Assembly (NCBI GenBank): GCA_016763955.1
Contig: JAESSU010000483.1
Span: 1 to 8,714, forward strand
Source: Phycisphaeraceae bacterium
Lineage (GTDB): Bacteria > Planctomycetota > Phycisphaerae > Phycisphaerales > Phycisphaeraceae
Length of the DNA: 8,714 nt
Reading direction: 5' to 3'
Below, piece after piece: positions 1-6,615 of this stretch. How positions within the stretch are numbered: position 1 is the first letter of the stretch; each line of letters begins with the position of its first letter. The position numbers and the translations under genes are program-made. The notes under the pieces are model-generated. The model was not told where the DNA came from and did not search any database. It was given only the letters and a program-made list of their open reading frames with translations.

Positions 1-64
1 AAACATCCAAACATCCAAACTCCCAAACTCCCAAGCTTCCGAGCTTCCGGGCTTCCGGGGGGGG
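1..64. repeat. Degenerate tandem octamer block ending in G8
   Basis: The first 64 bases divide exactly into eight 8-base units: AAACATCC twice, AAACTCCC twice, AAGCTTCC, GAGCTTCC, GGGCTTCC and GGGGGGGG. Neighbouring units are identical or differ by a few bases, as if the array grew by unit duplication and drifted. The G-rich end (CGAGCTTCCGGG at 40-51, TTCCGGGGGGGG at 53-64) resembles the minus strand of the block at 7517-7580. The left end may be cut by the window edge. No coding frame is evident. Confidence 0.7.
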
Positions 65-85
65 TTCGCATGTTGTCGTCTTGTT

Positions 86-103
86 GTAAGATGCTCGTCT
101 TAC
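86..103 (+). promoter_or_regulatory. Small perfect hairpin in the proS leader
   Basis: GTAAGA (86-91) and TCTTAC (98-103) are perfect inverted copies around TGCTCG, ending 25 bases before the proS start codon. The tail that follows is pyrimidine-rich but has no U-run, so it is a weak terminator candidate for an upstream gene. It could equally be an operator palindrome or a leader hairpin. No T-box features (specifier loop or conserved T-box sequence) can be seen. Confidence 0.3.
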
Positions 104-128
104 TTCTCGTTTCTAAGGTGACAACATT

Positions 129-1898
129 ATGGCTACCAAATGGTCCAACTCGCTCATTCCCACCGCACGCCAGGCTCCTGCTGATGCGGAGGTTCCATCC
201 CATCAACTCATGCTCCGTGCGGGCATGATCCGTAAACTTGGTGCAGGGGTTTACACTTATCTGCCACTGGGTCTGCGAGCCATCCAAAAAGCGATGCAGA
301 TCATCCGCCAGGAAATGGATCAAGCCGGCGCGATAGAAATTCTCATGCCCACCTTTCAGCCCATCGAACTTTGGGAAAAGACCGGCCGCCGTGAAGCTTA
401 CGGCCAGAACCTCTTTGTCGTCAAAGACCGCCATGGCCGTGAGCAAGCACTCGGCCCAACCCATGAAGAAATCGTCACCGAATTAGCGGGTGCATATATT
501 GAGTCTTACCGCGACTTGCCTAAAACGTTGTATCAAATCCAGACCAAGTTCCGTGACGAGTTTCGCCCGCGCTTTGGCGTGCTTCGCAGCCGTGAGTTCC
601 AAATGAAGGACGCATACTCCTTCCACTTAGAACTTGATGGCCCCGGCGGATTGTCCGAAACCTATGACAAACAATACGCAGCCTACTGCCGCATCTTTGA
701 ACGCTGTGGCATACCCTACGAAATCGTCGAAGCAGAAGCAGGCCCCATCGGTGGCAACGCATCTCACGAATTCATGGTCCCCTCACCTACCGGCGAAGAT
801 TTCATCCTCAAATCCGACAAAGGTAACTACGCAGCCAATGTCGAAAAATGCGAGATCGGCCCACGCCCCCGGAATTTAGAGGCAGAATCAAAAGGTGATC
901 TGGCGGTTATCGATACGCCCGGTTGCCTGACGATTGAAGATGTCTGCAAGTTCTTTAAAAAGAACCTTGGCACAAAACTCAAAACCCAAAACATGCTCAA
1001 AACACTCGTCTGTAAAGCAGGCGACACTTGGGTCATCGGCGTGGTGCGTGGTGATCACGAACTCAACGAAGCAAAACTCCGCAAAGCAGCAGGCGAATCA
1101 GACCTAGTCATGGCAGATGAAGCAGAAGCCCGCGATGCAGGTTTTGCCATCGGCTTTGTCGGCCCGCACGTTGCTGTCGGCCGAACGGATGTCAAACTAT
1201 TCGTCGATCCCGATGCAGCACAAGGCGGCTTTTGGGTCACCGGTGCTAATGCAGCAGACCAACACGTCAAGCTCTTTAACTGGCAGCGAGATGTCATTGA
1301 CCAAGGCACACTGCCAGAGGTAGCGGACATCCGTAACGCACTCGATGGCGACCCGTCCCCCAAAGAAGACGGCGGCATCCTCCAAATGACCAAAGGCATC
1401 GAAATCGGCCACGTCTTTAAACTCTGCAGCAAATACACCCAAGCCTTAAACGTCCAAGTCGTCAACGAAAACAACGAACGCATTAACCCTCTCATGGGCT
1501 GCTACGGCATCGGTGTTAACCGCATCATCGCATCAGCCATCGAACGTGATGGCGGCAACGACGAACACGGCATCATCTGGCCCGTGAACATCGCACCCTA
1601 CCAAGTGCTCATCACCCCCATTAAGTACGAAGGCGAATTTGTCGAACTTGCTGACAAGCTCGCAACGGCATTAGAAGCTCAAGGCATTGATGTCCTCATC
1701 GATGACCGCCAAGAACGTCCCGGCGTGAAATTCAAAGACGCAGACCTAATTGGCATCCCCTGGCGAATCACCCTCGGCGACAAAGCACTAGCCCAAGAGT
1801 CCGTCGAACTAAAAGCCCGCAACGGCTCCAACGGCCCCAAGGGAGAATTAGTCAAAATCGACGCAGTGGTGGCTCAGTTGGTGGCAGCGATTCAGTGA
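129..1898 (+). CDS. proS: Prolyl-tRNA synthetase (bacterial type, with editing domain)
   Basis: Cytoplasmic class II aminoacyl-tRNA synthetase that charges tRNA-Pro with proline using ATP. The 589 residues are close to the 572 of E. coli ProRS. Seen: motif 1 region with GAGVYTYLPLG (38-48); GPTHEEIVT (109-117); motif 2 FRDEFRPRFGVLRSREF (141-157); a YbaK-like insertion (about 225-395) containing KTLVCKAGDTWVIGVVRGDH (291-310), which in the family hydrolyses mischarged Ala-tRNA-Pro; motif 3 GCYGIGVNRI (457-466) with the ATP-binding Arg465; and a C-terminal anticodon-binding domain (about 485-589, DDRQERPGVKFKDADLIGIP). The ATG is supported by AAGGTGA (115-121), seven bases upstream. All class II motifs are intact. 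It stands alone: no co-directional gene follows within 220 bp, and no clear terminator is visible after it. Confidence 0.98.
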   Translation: MATKWSNSLIPTARQAPADAEVPSHQLMLRAGMIRKLGAGVYTYLPLGLRAIQKAMQIIRQEMDQAGAIEILMPTFQPIELWEKTGRREAYGQNLFVVKDRHGREQALGPTHEEIVTELAGAYIESYRDLPKTLYQIQTKFRDEFRPRFGVLRSREFQMKDAYSFHLELDGPGGLSETYDKQYAAYCRIFERCGIPYEIVEAEAGPIGGNASHEFMVPSPTGEDFILKSDKGNYAANVEKCEIGPRPRNLEAESKGDLAVIDTPGCLTIEDVCKFFKKNLGTKLKTQNMLKTLVCKAGDTWVIGVVRGDHELNEAKLRKAAGESDLVMADEAEARDAGFAIGFVGPHVAVGRTDVKLFVDPDAAQGGFWVTGANAADQHVKLFNWQRDVIDQGTLPEVADIRNALDGDPSPKEDGGILQMTKGIEIGHVFKLCSKYTQALNVQVVNENNERINPLMGCYGIGVNRIIASAIERDGGNDEHGIIWPVNIAPYQVLITPIKYEGEFVELADKLATALEAQGIDVLIDDRQERPGVKFKDADLIGIPWRITLGDKALAQESVELKARNGSNGPKGELVKIDAVVAQLVAAIQ

Positions 1899-2060
1899 TG
1901 TGAATGGGCGACCAGAGGTGGTGAGTTTAAACAAAGAGTCCTGCCTTATTCGGGGGTGACGGTACAATTTTAAAGTTATCTGAGTGTTTTCTTTGATTTG
2001 AACTGGAATGAATTTGGGTAAAATATTAGCTGAGTAATAGAATAATGTTGCGAAAAGGGC

Positions 2061-2066
2061 TATAAT
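2061..2066 (+). promoter_or_regulatory. Possible -10 box of the TIGR04255 cassette
   Basis: A consensus TATAAT lies 53 bases before the ATG at 2120, inside an AT-rich 221-bp spacer (1899-2119) that otherwise shows no gene or clear hairpin. No convincing -35 box sits 16-18 bases upstream (TAGAAT at best), so the assignment rests on the -10 match and the position alone. Confidence 0.3.
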
Positions 2067-2119
2067 TATTTATGTTATCCACAAGAAATGCACTTTCAAA
2101 CTAGTATTCGGATATTCCC

Positions 2120-2887
2120 ATGAACCGTAGGAAGCTAGAAAACAAGCCCCTAGTCGAAGCAATTTTTGAGATTCGGTGGAAGTTGAAGACAAAAGGTCAA
2201 TTTCAACTGGATACTCATTTTCAATTGCTTTTGGCACGTATCTCAAACGAGTTGCTTGAGAGTGATTATTCAAAGTATATGGAACTTGAGACGGCACAGA
2301 TTCCAAGTGGAATTATTGGGCAAGTTGTTCAGCACCAGTTTCAGAATGATTCCGACAAATGGCCTCTAATACAGATCGGCCCGGGAATTTTAACAATTAA
2401 CGATACAAAAAAGTATCATTGGGAAGATTTCTGCAAGAGAGTAGTCGTTGCTGTCGATATGCTTTATAAAGCGCACCCTAATACGAAAGAATTAGAGATT
2501 GAATCTCTGATGCTCCGGTATGTAGATGCCGTGGAATATGATCCTGTAAATGAAGACGCATACGAATTTTTGGCAGACAAATTGAAGGTTAGCATTAAAT
2601 TACCTGAAGCACTGTTTGAAGATGGCCGAGTAAATAAAAAACCAGAATTTTATAAGTCAGAACAGTTTTTTTCCAGTAATAAGCCACACGGAGTAGTACG
2701 TTTAGGTTTGGCAACAGGCCTAATAAAGGAAAACCCTGCGATTATCTGGGAAACTGGATTGCGTAGCACTGACAAATTACCTGACATGCCAGGCGATTTT
2801 AAAGAGTGGCTCAATCAAGCACACGACTTGGTCAACGATTGGTTTTTCAAAATGATCAATGGCGAATTAGAGGGGAAATTCAAATGA
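2120..2887 (+). CDS. TIGR04255-family protein (uncharacterised)
   Basis: The 255 residues carry the hallmarks of the sporadically distributed TIGR04255 family. These are the N-terminal NKPLVEAIFEIRW (8-20), WPLIQIGPGILTIND (81-95), LRYVDAVEYD (132-141) and a C-terminal helix with HDLVNDWFFKMI (235-246). No function is established for the family; its patchy distribution suggests an accessory, transferred role. No signal peptide or membrane segment is seen, so a cytoplasmic location is likely. The start is the ATG directly before the conserved N-terminal motif, although the ribosome binding site is weak (GGAT near 2111). The stop overlaps the next start as ATGA. Composition is much more AT-rich than proS, pointing to acquisition as part of a three-gene insert. 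Family assignment is confident; function is open. Confidence 0.85.
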   Translation: MNRRKLENKPLVEAIFEIRWKLKTKGQFQLDTHFQLLLARISNELLESDYSKYMELETAQIPSGIIGQVVQHQFQNDSDKWPLIQIGPGILTINDTKKYHWEDFCKRVVVAVDMLYKAHPNTKELEIESLMLRYVDAVEYDPVNEDAYEFLADKLKVSIKLPEALFEDGRVNKKPEFYKSEQFFSSNKPHGVVRLGLATGLIKENPAIIWETGLRSTDKLPDMPGDFKEWLNQAHDLVNDWFFKMINGELEGKFK

Positions 2888-3288
2888 ATGATTACAATAA
2901 TACGTCAACTGTGAAAACTACTAATGACCTAAGTATTAGTGCTAATGACAGTATGCTGGAGAAAAATATTCCCAGACTAACTCGCCCCCGGTTCTTAGGT
3001 TCTTCTGTGTCAGCTGCTATTGCAATGTCTATTATTGCAACAGTCGCACCTATGACATCAATGAAAGAACCGAGTTGGTCAGATGTGCATCGCTGCGAGA
3101 GTTATTGGGACACTTCTTTGTTCAGAGATGAGCCTAAGCAAATAGGCCGGCGTGTTTCTCTTGCTGAAGCAAGAAGGATGGCTAAGCAAATCCTTGAGAA
3201 GGCAGAAGAAAGCCGTGTTCGGCAATCGCAATGGGTAGCTGACCACGAATTTGTTTTGGGGGATGAGGATGATTTACGTTTATCCTGA
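2884..3288 (+). CDS. Small protein with one hydrophobic segment, middle gene of cassette
   Basis: Not recognised. The 134-residue product begins at an ATG overlapping the upstream stop (ATGA, 2884-2887), with GAGGGG (2871-2876) seven bases before it, which fixes the start and implies translational coupling. The N-terminus is polar and Asn/Thr/Ser-rich (1-28), followed by RLTRPRFLGS and a hydrophobic stretch SSVSAAIAMSIIATVAP (40-56). That stretch could be one membrane span or a buried helix. A charged helix-prone stretch (about 92-115, SLAEARRMAKQILEKAEES) and an acidic C-terminus (GDEDD, 126-130) complete it. There is no cleavable signal peptide, because the hydrophobic part is too far from the start. 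The frame stays open upstream to 2806 inside the TIGR04255 gene, but the coupled ATG is the better start. It could be a membrane-anchored partner or a regulatory subunit of its neighbours. Confidence 0.7.
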   Translation: MNDYNNTSTVKTTNDLSISANDSMLEKNIPRLTRPRFLGSSVSAAIAMSIIATVAPMTSMKEPSWSDVHRCESYWDTSLFRDEPKQIGRRVSLAEARRMAKQILEKAEESRVRQSQWVADHEFVLGDEDDLRLS

Positions 3289-3901
3289 TGATAGCCAGCC
3301 GATTCGTCAAGGTGATATTTTTCTCAATTTGCCACGAATTGATATTTCGCTTGATTGTATGATAACTGTCGAGGATGACTCTTCTACATTTGTGCCATGG
3401 GAAGAAATTGCAACTCCCGGTATGACTACAGAAATTATTGCTGGAGTCAAATCAGTGGCTGCGATTGTGATAACTCAGGACTGTGACAATTTGCGAAATG
3501 ATGACATCTCACTTTGCGAAATTTGCAAGTTTGAAGATGTACACACTGCTATAAAAGAAATGACTGACAGGCCTGCAAAGTGGGTTAATGTTTTAACAGA
3601 GCATGCAAGAAAAAACCTTAATTGGTTCTACTTGCCCCCCGACAAGCAGGTCGGTTTTAGCGAAAAAAAAGCAGTCGATTTTCAAGTCACCATGAGATTG
3701 AAACGCCTTGAGATGGAACGTTTGATTTCATTTCGTGTTGGCCGATTAAATAATGTTGCCGACGAACACTTTCGTGAACGCTTGTCTGAATACTTTAGGC
3801 GTTATCCATATGACGAATGGTATCCATTCGACAAAGATGAATTAGAAGCTTACGAAACAAAAAGAAATCTTAAGGTAAAAAAATTTCCTTGGCAAAGTTA
3901 G
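3269..3901 (+). CDS. Uncharacterised protein with QGDI and VITQDCD motifs
   Basis: A 210-residue soluble-looking protein. Near the N-terminus it has PIRQGDIF (11-18), a run of beta-prone segments, and VITQDCDN (67-74). It ends with a helix-rich part, FRVGRLNNVADEHFRERLSEYFRRYP (split here as FRVGRLNNVADEHF and RERLSEYFRRYP, 155-180). From memory, this order of a QGDI start, an S/T-Q-D/T-C-D core and an RL...F..R tail recurs in uncharacterised accessory bacterial proteins; I know no activity for them. Cys72 with flanking Asp71/Asp73 is a candidate functional site (inference). The start chosen is the ATG at 3269, with GGGGG (3258-3262) six bases upstream; ATG 3263 and TTG 3251 are in-frame alternatives. 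It overlaps the upstream gene by 20 nt, so the three genes form one coupled transcript. Confidence 0.75.
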   Translation: MIYVYPDDSQPIRQGDIFLNLPRIDISLDCMITVEDDSSTFVPWEEIATPGMTTEIIAGVKSVAAIVITQDCDNLRNDDISLCEICKFEDVHTAIKEMTDRPAKWVNVLTEHARKNLNWFYLPPDKQVGFSEKKAVDFQVTMRLKRLEMERLISFRVGRLNNVADEHFRERLSEYFRRYPYDEWYPFDKDELEAYETKRNLKVKKFPWQS

Positions 3902-3914
3902 ATTAAATGGTTCC

Positions 3915-3945
3915 GAAAAACGGTATTCCGTAATGTGCCGTTTTC
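3915..3945 (+). terminator. Candidate terminator after the cassette
   Basis: AAAACGG (3917-3923) pairs perfectly with CCGTTTT (3938-3944), extendable by G3915/C3945 with one bulged A, 14 bases after the last cassette stop. The U-run is part of the stem and the 14-base loop is long. A competing ACGG-TATT-CCGT hairpin (3920-3931) lies inside. It is correctly placed for an operon end but atypical. Confidence 0.35.
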
Positions 3946-3995
3946 TCATCTCAAGCAAAAATTCAATGATTTTTAATGTGACCAATTAAACTATA

Positions 3996-4078
3996 TTTAG
4001 GCGGTTAAATATGGTTCATAAAATGAATTAGATCCAGTTTAATCCGCTATTTAATTTTAGCGATTAAGTTCAGTTCAT
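3996..4078. repeat. Imperfect AT-rich repeats upstream of trmL
   Basis: Two imperfect direct copies, 3996-4019 and 4056-4078, share TTTA, GCG, TTAA and a terminal GTTCAT (about 18 matches in 24 with one gap). A third, inverted copy (GTTTAATCCGCTA, 4038-4049) lies between them and can form a bulged stem with AGCGATT (4059-4065). The block sits between the foreign-looking cassette and trmL. It may be an operator, a promoter region for trmL or a remnant of an insertion boundary. Confidence 0.35.
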
Positions 4079-4090
4079 GGATTTTCCCCA

Positions 4091-4549
4091 ATGCTTCACG
4101 TTGTTCTCTATCAACCTTTGATTCCGCCAAACACCGGCAATATTGGTCGCCAATGTGTCGGACTTGATGCGCATTTGCATCTGATTAAGCCGCTAGGTTT
4201 TGATCTGGATGAACATGCAGTTCGGCGGGCAGGGTTGGACTATTGGCCGCATTTGAAATTGACGGTACACGATTCGCCGGAAGATTTTTTGGTTTGGTTA
4301 CAAGACCGTGAGCCGTGGCTCGTGAGTAAGTTTGGTAAAGCTCACTACTATGAGCCTGCCTATGTCGATGAAGATATTTTAATCTTTGGCAGAGAAACCA
4401 CCGGCTTGCCCGCAGCATGGACAGAGCGTTGGCCGGATCGATTAATCAGCATTCCGATTCTCGGCCAAATTCGCAGTTTTAATTTAGCCAATGCGGTCGC
4501 TGTGGTCTTAACCGAAGCGACCAAGCAGATCGGGCGATTTGATCAATAG
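4091..4549 (+). CDS. trmL: tRNA (cytidine/uridine-34-2'-O)-methyltransferase, TrmL/CspR family
   Basis: SPOUT-class, SAM-dependent methyltransferase of the TrmL (YibK/CspR) group, which 2'-O-methylates the wobble nucleotide 34 of certain tRNA-Leu species in the cytoplasm. At 152 residues it matches the compact single-domain family. Seen: PNTGNIGR (13-20), RRAGLDYW (45-52), FGRETTGLP (99-107) and IPILGQIRSFNLANAV (121-136). The last two strings form the trefoil-knot SAM pocket, with Ser129, Asn131 and Asn134 conserved. E. coli TrmL has FGPETRGLP and SRSMNLSNAV at these places. The ATG is the only in-frame start before the conserved MLHVVLYQP; no good Shine-Dalgarno precedes it (weak GGA near 4079). 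It is single, convergent with the minus-strand URO-D-like operon, and probably ends at the hairpin 4601-4640. Confidence 0.93.
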   Translation: MLHVVLYQPLIPPNTGNIGRQCVGLDAHLHLIKPLGFDLDEHAVRRAGLDYWPHLKLTVHDSPEDFLVWLQDREPWLVSKFGKAHYYEPAYVDEDILIFGRETTGLPAAWTERWPDRLISIPILGQIRSFNLANAVAVVLTEATKQIGRFDQ

Positions 4550-4600
4550 GTTGAGCAAATTTCCTAAATGATTTTTCATTCTCCCACATGAATCCTTCGG

Positions 4601-4640
4601 CTTCCAGCGGCTTTTTTTTCTGGCAAAAAGCCGTTGGAAG
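4601..4640. terminator. Long hairpin between convergent genes
   Basis: Bases 4601-4616 (CTTCCAGCGGCTTTTT) pair with 4625-4640 over 16 positions, with one G-U pair, around an 8-base loop. It lies between the trmL stop (4549) and the minus-strand stop (4691), where a shared terminator is expected. The T8 run (4612-4619) sits on the loop side of the stem rather than after it, unlike a textbook intrinsic terminator, so a different role for the hairpin is possible. The rest of 4550-4690 shows no gene. Confidence 0.5.
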
Positions 4641-4690
4641 TGACGCAGTCAATTCCTACGGGTGGTGAAGATTTTGATGATGCAATCGCT

Positions 4691-5797
4691 TTACCGATTC
4701 GCTTCAAACCAATCTCGAATCATATGGAACCGTTTAAGTGGGATGGGGATTGCACCTGATGGAACTTGCAAAAGAAAATTCGCAGCTCTGATTCGGGGCG
4801 TGTAGATTCGATCTAGTTCATGCCAGAGCTCCTTGCGGGTGACGTTAGGCCTGTGGAAGAGTGTATGGCTCATGAGTCCGCCAAGGATGATGAAGTCTTC
4901 GCCTAGAATATCAAGCGCGGCATCAAAATCGGTATTGCCTATGGGCGGGGGTGTCATGGAATTAATGCCATCGAGATTTGTTTCTTTGAAGATTGGTAGA
5001 AGGTTGCTGAGGTGGCCACACATATGCCAAATAGCGATCTTGCCATGCTTGTGAATGATGTCCGCATAGGCTCGCATCTGAGGCACGCTGTATTGCTTGT
5101 ATTGCGTGGGACTGATCATCGCGGTGCTGGTGTTTTCGACAGGCATCATGCATCGAAAGGGGCTGCGACGGCACATGATTTGCATCTCCTGCAACTTGAG
5201 CTTGTTCATAATGCCCAGCAGTTCTTCGACCTCTTGTGGGTGATCCGCTAAGAGATAGTTGAAAGTCTCCACTCCCATCCGATGTTGCAGCAGGTCCTGA
5301 ACGGGAGAGCAGGTAATAGCTGGGCAATAAATGCCATCCTCCCCGATGATTAAGAGGACTCGTTGGCATTTGCTTTCGTAGGTGTCGTCGAGAATTTCTT
5401 CACAGGTGGAGTTAATCAGAATATCTTTGTAAATCTGCAAATCTTCAATGGATTCCACTGGATATTTAGCAGGATGATTCTGAGTGAATAATGTGGTGAG
5501 TGTTCCCCATTGACTTCGAGTCGTGTGTTGGGTTACATCATCGGAGAGTCGTGAGGATTCATGTTCAACATCCGGGTTTACGATTTTGCAAGGCGAGCCT
5601 GTGCCTAAGTCTCCAATTCCGTAATCGCCAAATTGGAATGTATCTAGTCCTGCGAGTTTGTTGATTTCCAGGACACCTTTTTGCTGGATATCTTCGGGCA
5701 TCCCTTGGATGGTGATTTGATCCATCAAGGTGGTCCATGCGATTTCGTTTCCGGATCGCTTGTCGAGGATGTGGTCGATTCTTTCTTTGCCTGTCAT
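4691..5797 (-). CDS. URO-D-fold protein, MtaA/CmuA-like methyltransferase relative
   Basis: The 368 residues have the layout of the uroporphyrinogen decarboxylase superfamily. It lacks the heme enzyme's N-terminal MRQAGRY signature, so it is not HemE. It carries IWHMCGHLSNLLP (256-268), matching the His-X-Cys zinc motif (H258, C260) of corrinoid-linked methyltransferases such as MtaA and CmuA, and ENTSTAMISPTQYKQYSVPQ (221-240) at the usual substrate-side segment. The later cysteine ligand typical of MtaA is not apparent: the corresponding C-terminal stretch reads LLQVPSGAIPIP (342-353). No corrinoid-binding protein is encoded nearby. The ATG follows the upstream stop by 3 nt with no clear ribosome binding site, so translation is probably coupled. 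Methyl transfer to or from a small molecule is a reasonable guess; the substrate is unknown. Last gene of a two-gene operon. Confidence 0.8.
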   Translation of the reverse strand: MTGKERIDHILDKRSGNEIAWTTLMDQITIQGMPEDIQQKGVLEINKLAGLDTFQFGDYGIGDLGTGSPCKIVNPDVEHESSRLSDDVTQHTTRSQWGTLTTLFTQNHPAKYPVESIEDLQIYKDILINSTCEEILDDTYESKCQRVLLIIGEDGIYCPAITCSPVQDLLQHRMGVETFNYLLADHPQEVEELLGIMNKLKLQEMQIMCRRSPFRCMMPVENTSTAMISPTQYKQYSVPQMRAYADIIHKHGKIAIWHMCGHLSNLLPIFKETNLDGINSMTPPPIGNTDFDAALDILGEDFIILGGLMSHTLFHRPNVTRKELWHELDRIYTPRIRAANFLLQVPSGAIPIPLKRFHMIRDWFEANR

Positions 5798-5800
5798 GAT

Positions 5801-6571
5801 TTAGTCTTTGTGTAAAGGGGTTCCATCGAGAGTTGGGCAAGCTTCAAAATTATTAAAGCCCCCGCCATCGAGCTTGGGTGTGCCTGTTTTGACACAGTGG
5901 ATGCCATAGGATCGACGGCAGCGGTCAGAATGATTGGGATAGGCTCCGTGTACGACAAGGGAGTGATGCATTAATGCGTGGCCAGCCTTGATTTCATAGG
6001 GGACGAGTTTGCTTTCATCGACCTCTTTGAGATGGATGAGTTTGGTGGAGCCTGTATCAACGATTTTGGATTCACCTGCGGGCAATTTGTGACTGCCGGG
6101 CATATACCAGAGACAGGAATTTTCCTGATCCGCATCATCTAACGCGATCCAGATGGTCAGCGCATTGTCCGGCGGATCGCATTGGAAATAGTTGTTATCC
6201 AGATGCCATTGACTGCGTGCGCCGTCGCCAGCAGGTTTGAAGAAAATCTGATCATGAATCAACTGGACCTTATCCCCTAGAATCGCGTGATGGGCTTTGA
6301 CAATCGCATCGTTCTGATACAGGTCTCTAAACACAGGGTCCATATGCCAGGGATTCATAAGTTGAAAATGGCGATTGCCTGGGGCGGTCTGGTCTTCGGC
6401 ACTATTGCTTGCTGCGGTAATGTTTCGCAGTCCCTGATCGGCCGTGCCGGTTTTGGCATCGAAAAGCTCTTTGAATCTCGTGTTGATCGCTTGGACGGTT
6501 TCGTCACTAAGGACGCGGCCGAGTCGAGCGACGCCGTCGCGTTGAAATTCTTCAATCATTTGAGGTGTCAT
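5801..6571 (-). CDS. Phytanoyl-CoA dioxygenase (PhyH) family Fe(II)/2-oxoglutarate oxygenase
   Basis: A 256-residue cytoplasmic non-heme iron oxygenase of the PhyH family, which couples 2-oxoglutarate decarboxylation to hydroxylation of a substrate. The iron-binding triad is visible: QWHLDNNYF (121-129) gives H123 and D125, and SLVVHGAYPNHSDRCRRSY (204-222) gives H208, with R219 or R220 for the 2-oxoglutarate carboxylate. WYMPGSHK (155-162) is the usual family strand. The ATG is supported by AGGAA (complement of 6580-6584), eight bases upstream. It is the first gene of the operon with the URO-D-like gene and is divergent from the AraC-type regulator, so regulation by that protein and a shared substrate are likely. 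Bacterial PhyH proteins act on very diverse substrates, so none is assigned. Confidence 0.88.
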   Translation of the reverse strand: MTPQMIEEFQRDGVARLGRVLSDETVQAINTRFKELFDAKTGTADQGLRNITAASNSAEDQTAPGNRHFQLMNPWHMDPVFRDLYQNDAIVKAHHAILGDKVQLIHDQIFFKPAGDGARSQWHLDNNYFQCDPPDNALTIWIALDDADQENSCLWYMPGSHKLPAGESKIVDTGSTKLIHLKEVDESKLVPYEIKAGHALMHHSLVVHGAYPNHSDRCRRSYGIHCVKTGTPKLDGGGFNNFEACPTLDGTPLHKD

Positions 6572-6615
6572 GGTGGGGGTTCCTGTTGAGGTTAGTGTGC
6601 AATACTGCTGTAACG

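Noticed and set aside
1..64. CRISPR array or telomere-like repeat
   Set aside because: Units are 8 bases and contiguous with no spacers, and no cas genes are nearby.
66..128. T-box riboswitch in the proS leader
   Set aside because: The leader here is too short and lacks T-box signature sequences; only a 6-bp hairpin is present.
1055..1495. 146-codon open frame on the minus strand within proS
   Set aside because: It lies wholly inside the confidently identified proS, has Ser/Ala-rich low-information translation and no recognisable motif; it is an antisense shadow. The same applies to the other frames inside proS and the URO-D-like gene.
2806..2883. Upstream ATG extending the middle cassette gene to 160 aa
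   Set aside because: It would overlap the TIGR04255 gene by 82 nt, whereas the ATG at 2884 has GAGGGG at good spacing and an ATGA overlap typical of coupled genes.
3251..3268. TTG start (3251) or ATG 3263 for the third cassette gene
   Set aside because: The TTG has no Shine-Dalgarno; ATG 3263 directly abuts the GGGGG run. ATG 3269 has the run at proper distance, although 3263 cannot be fully excluded.
4691..5797. Heme-pathway uroporphyrinogen decarboxylase (hemE)
   Set aside because: The N-terminal MRQAGRY-type signature is absent and an H-X-C metal motif is present, so it belongs to the methyltransferase-like side of the superfamily.
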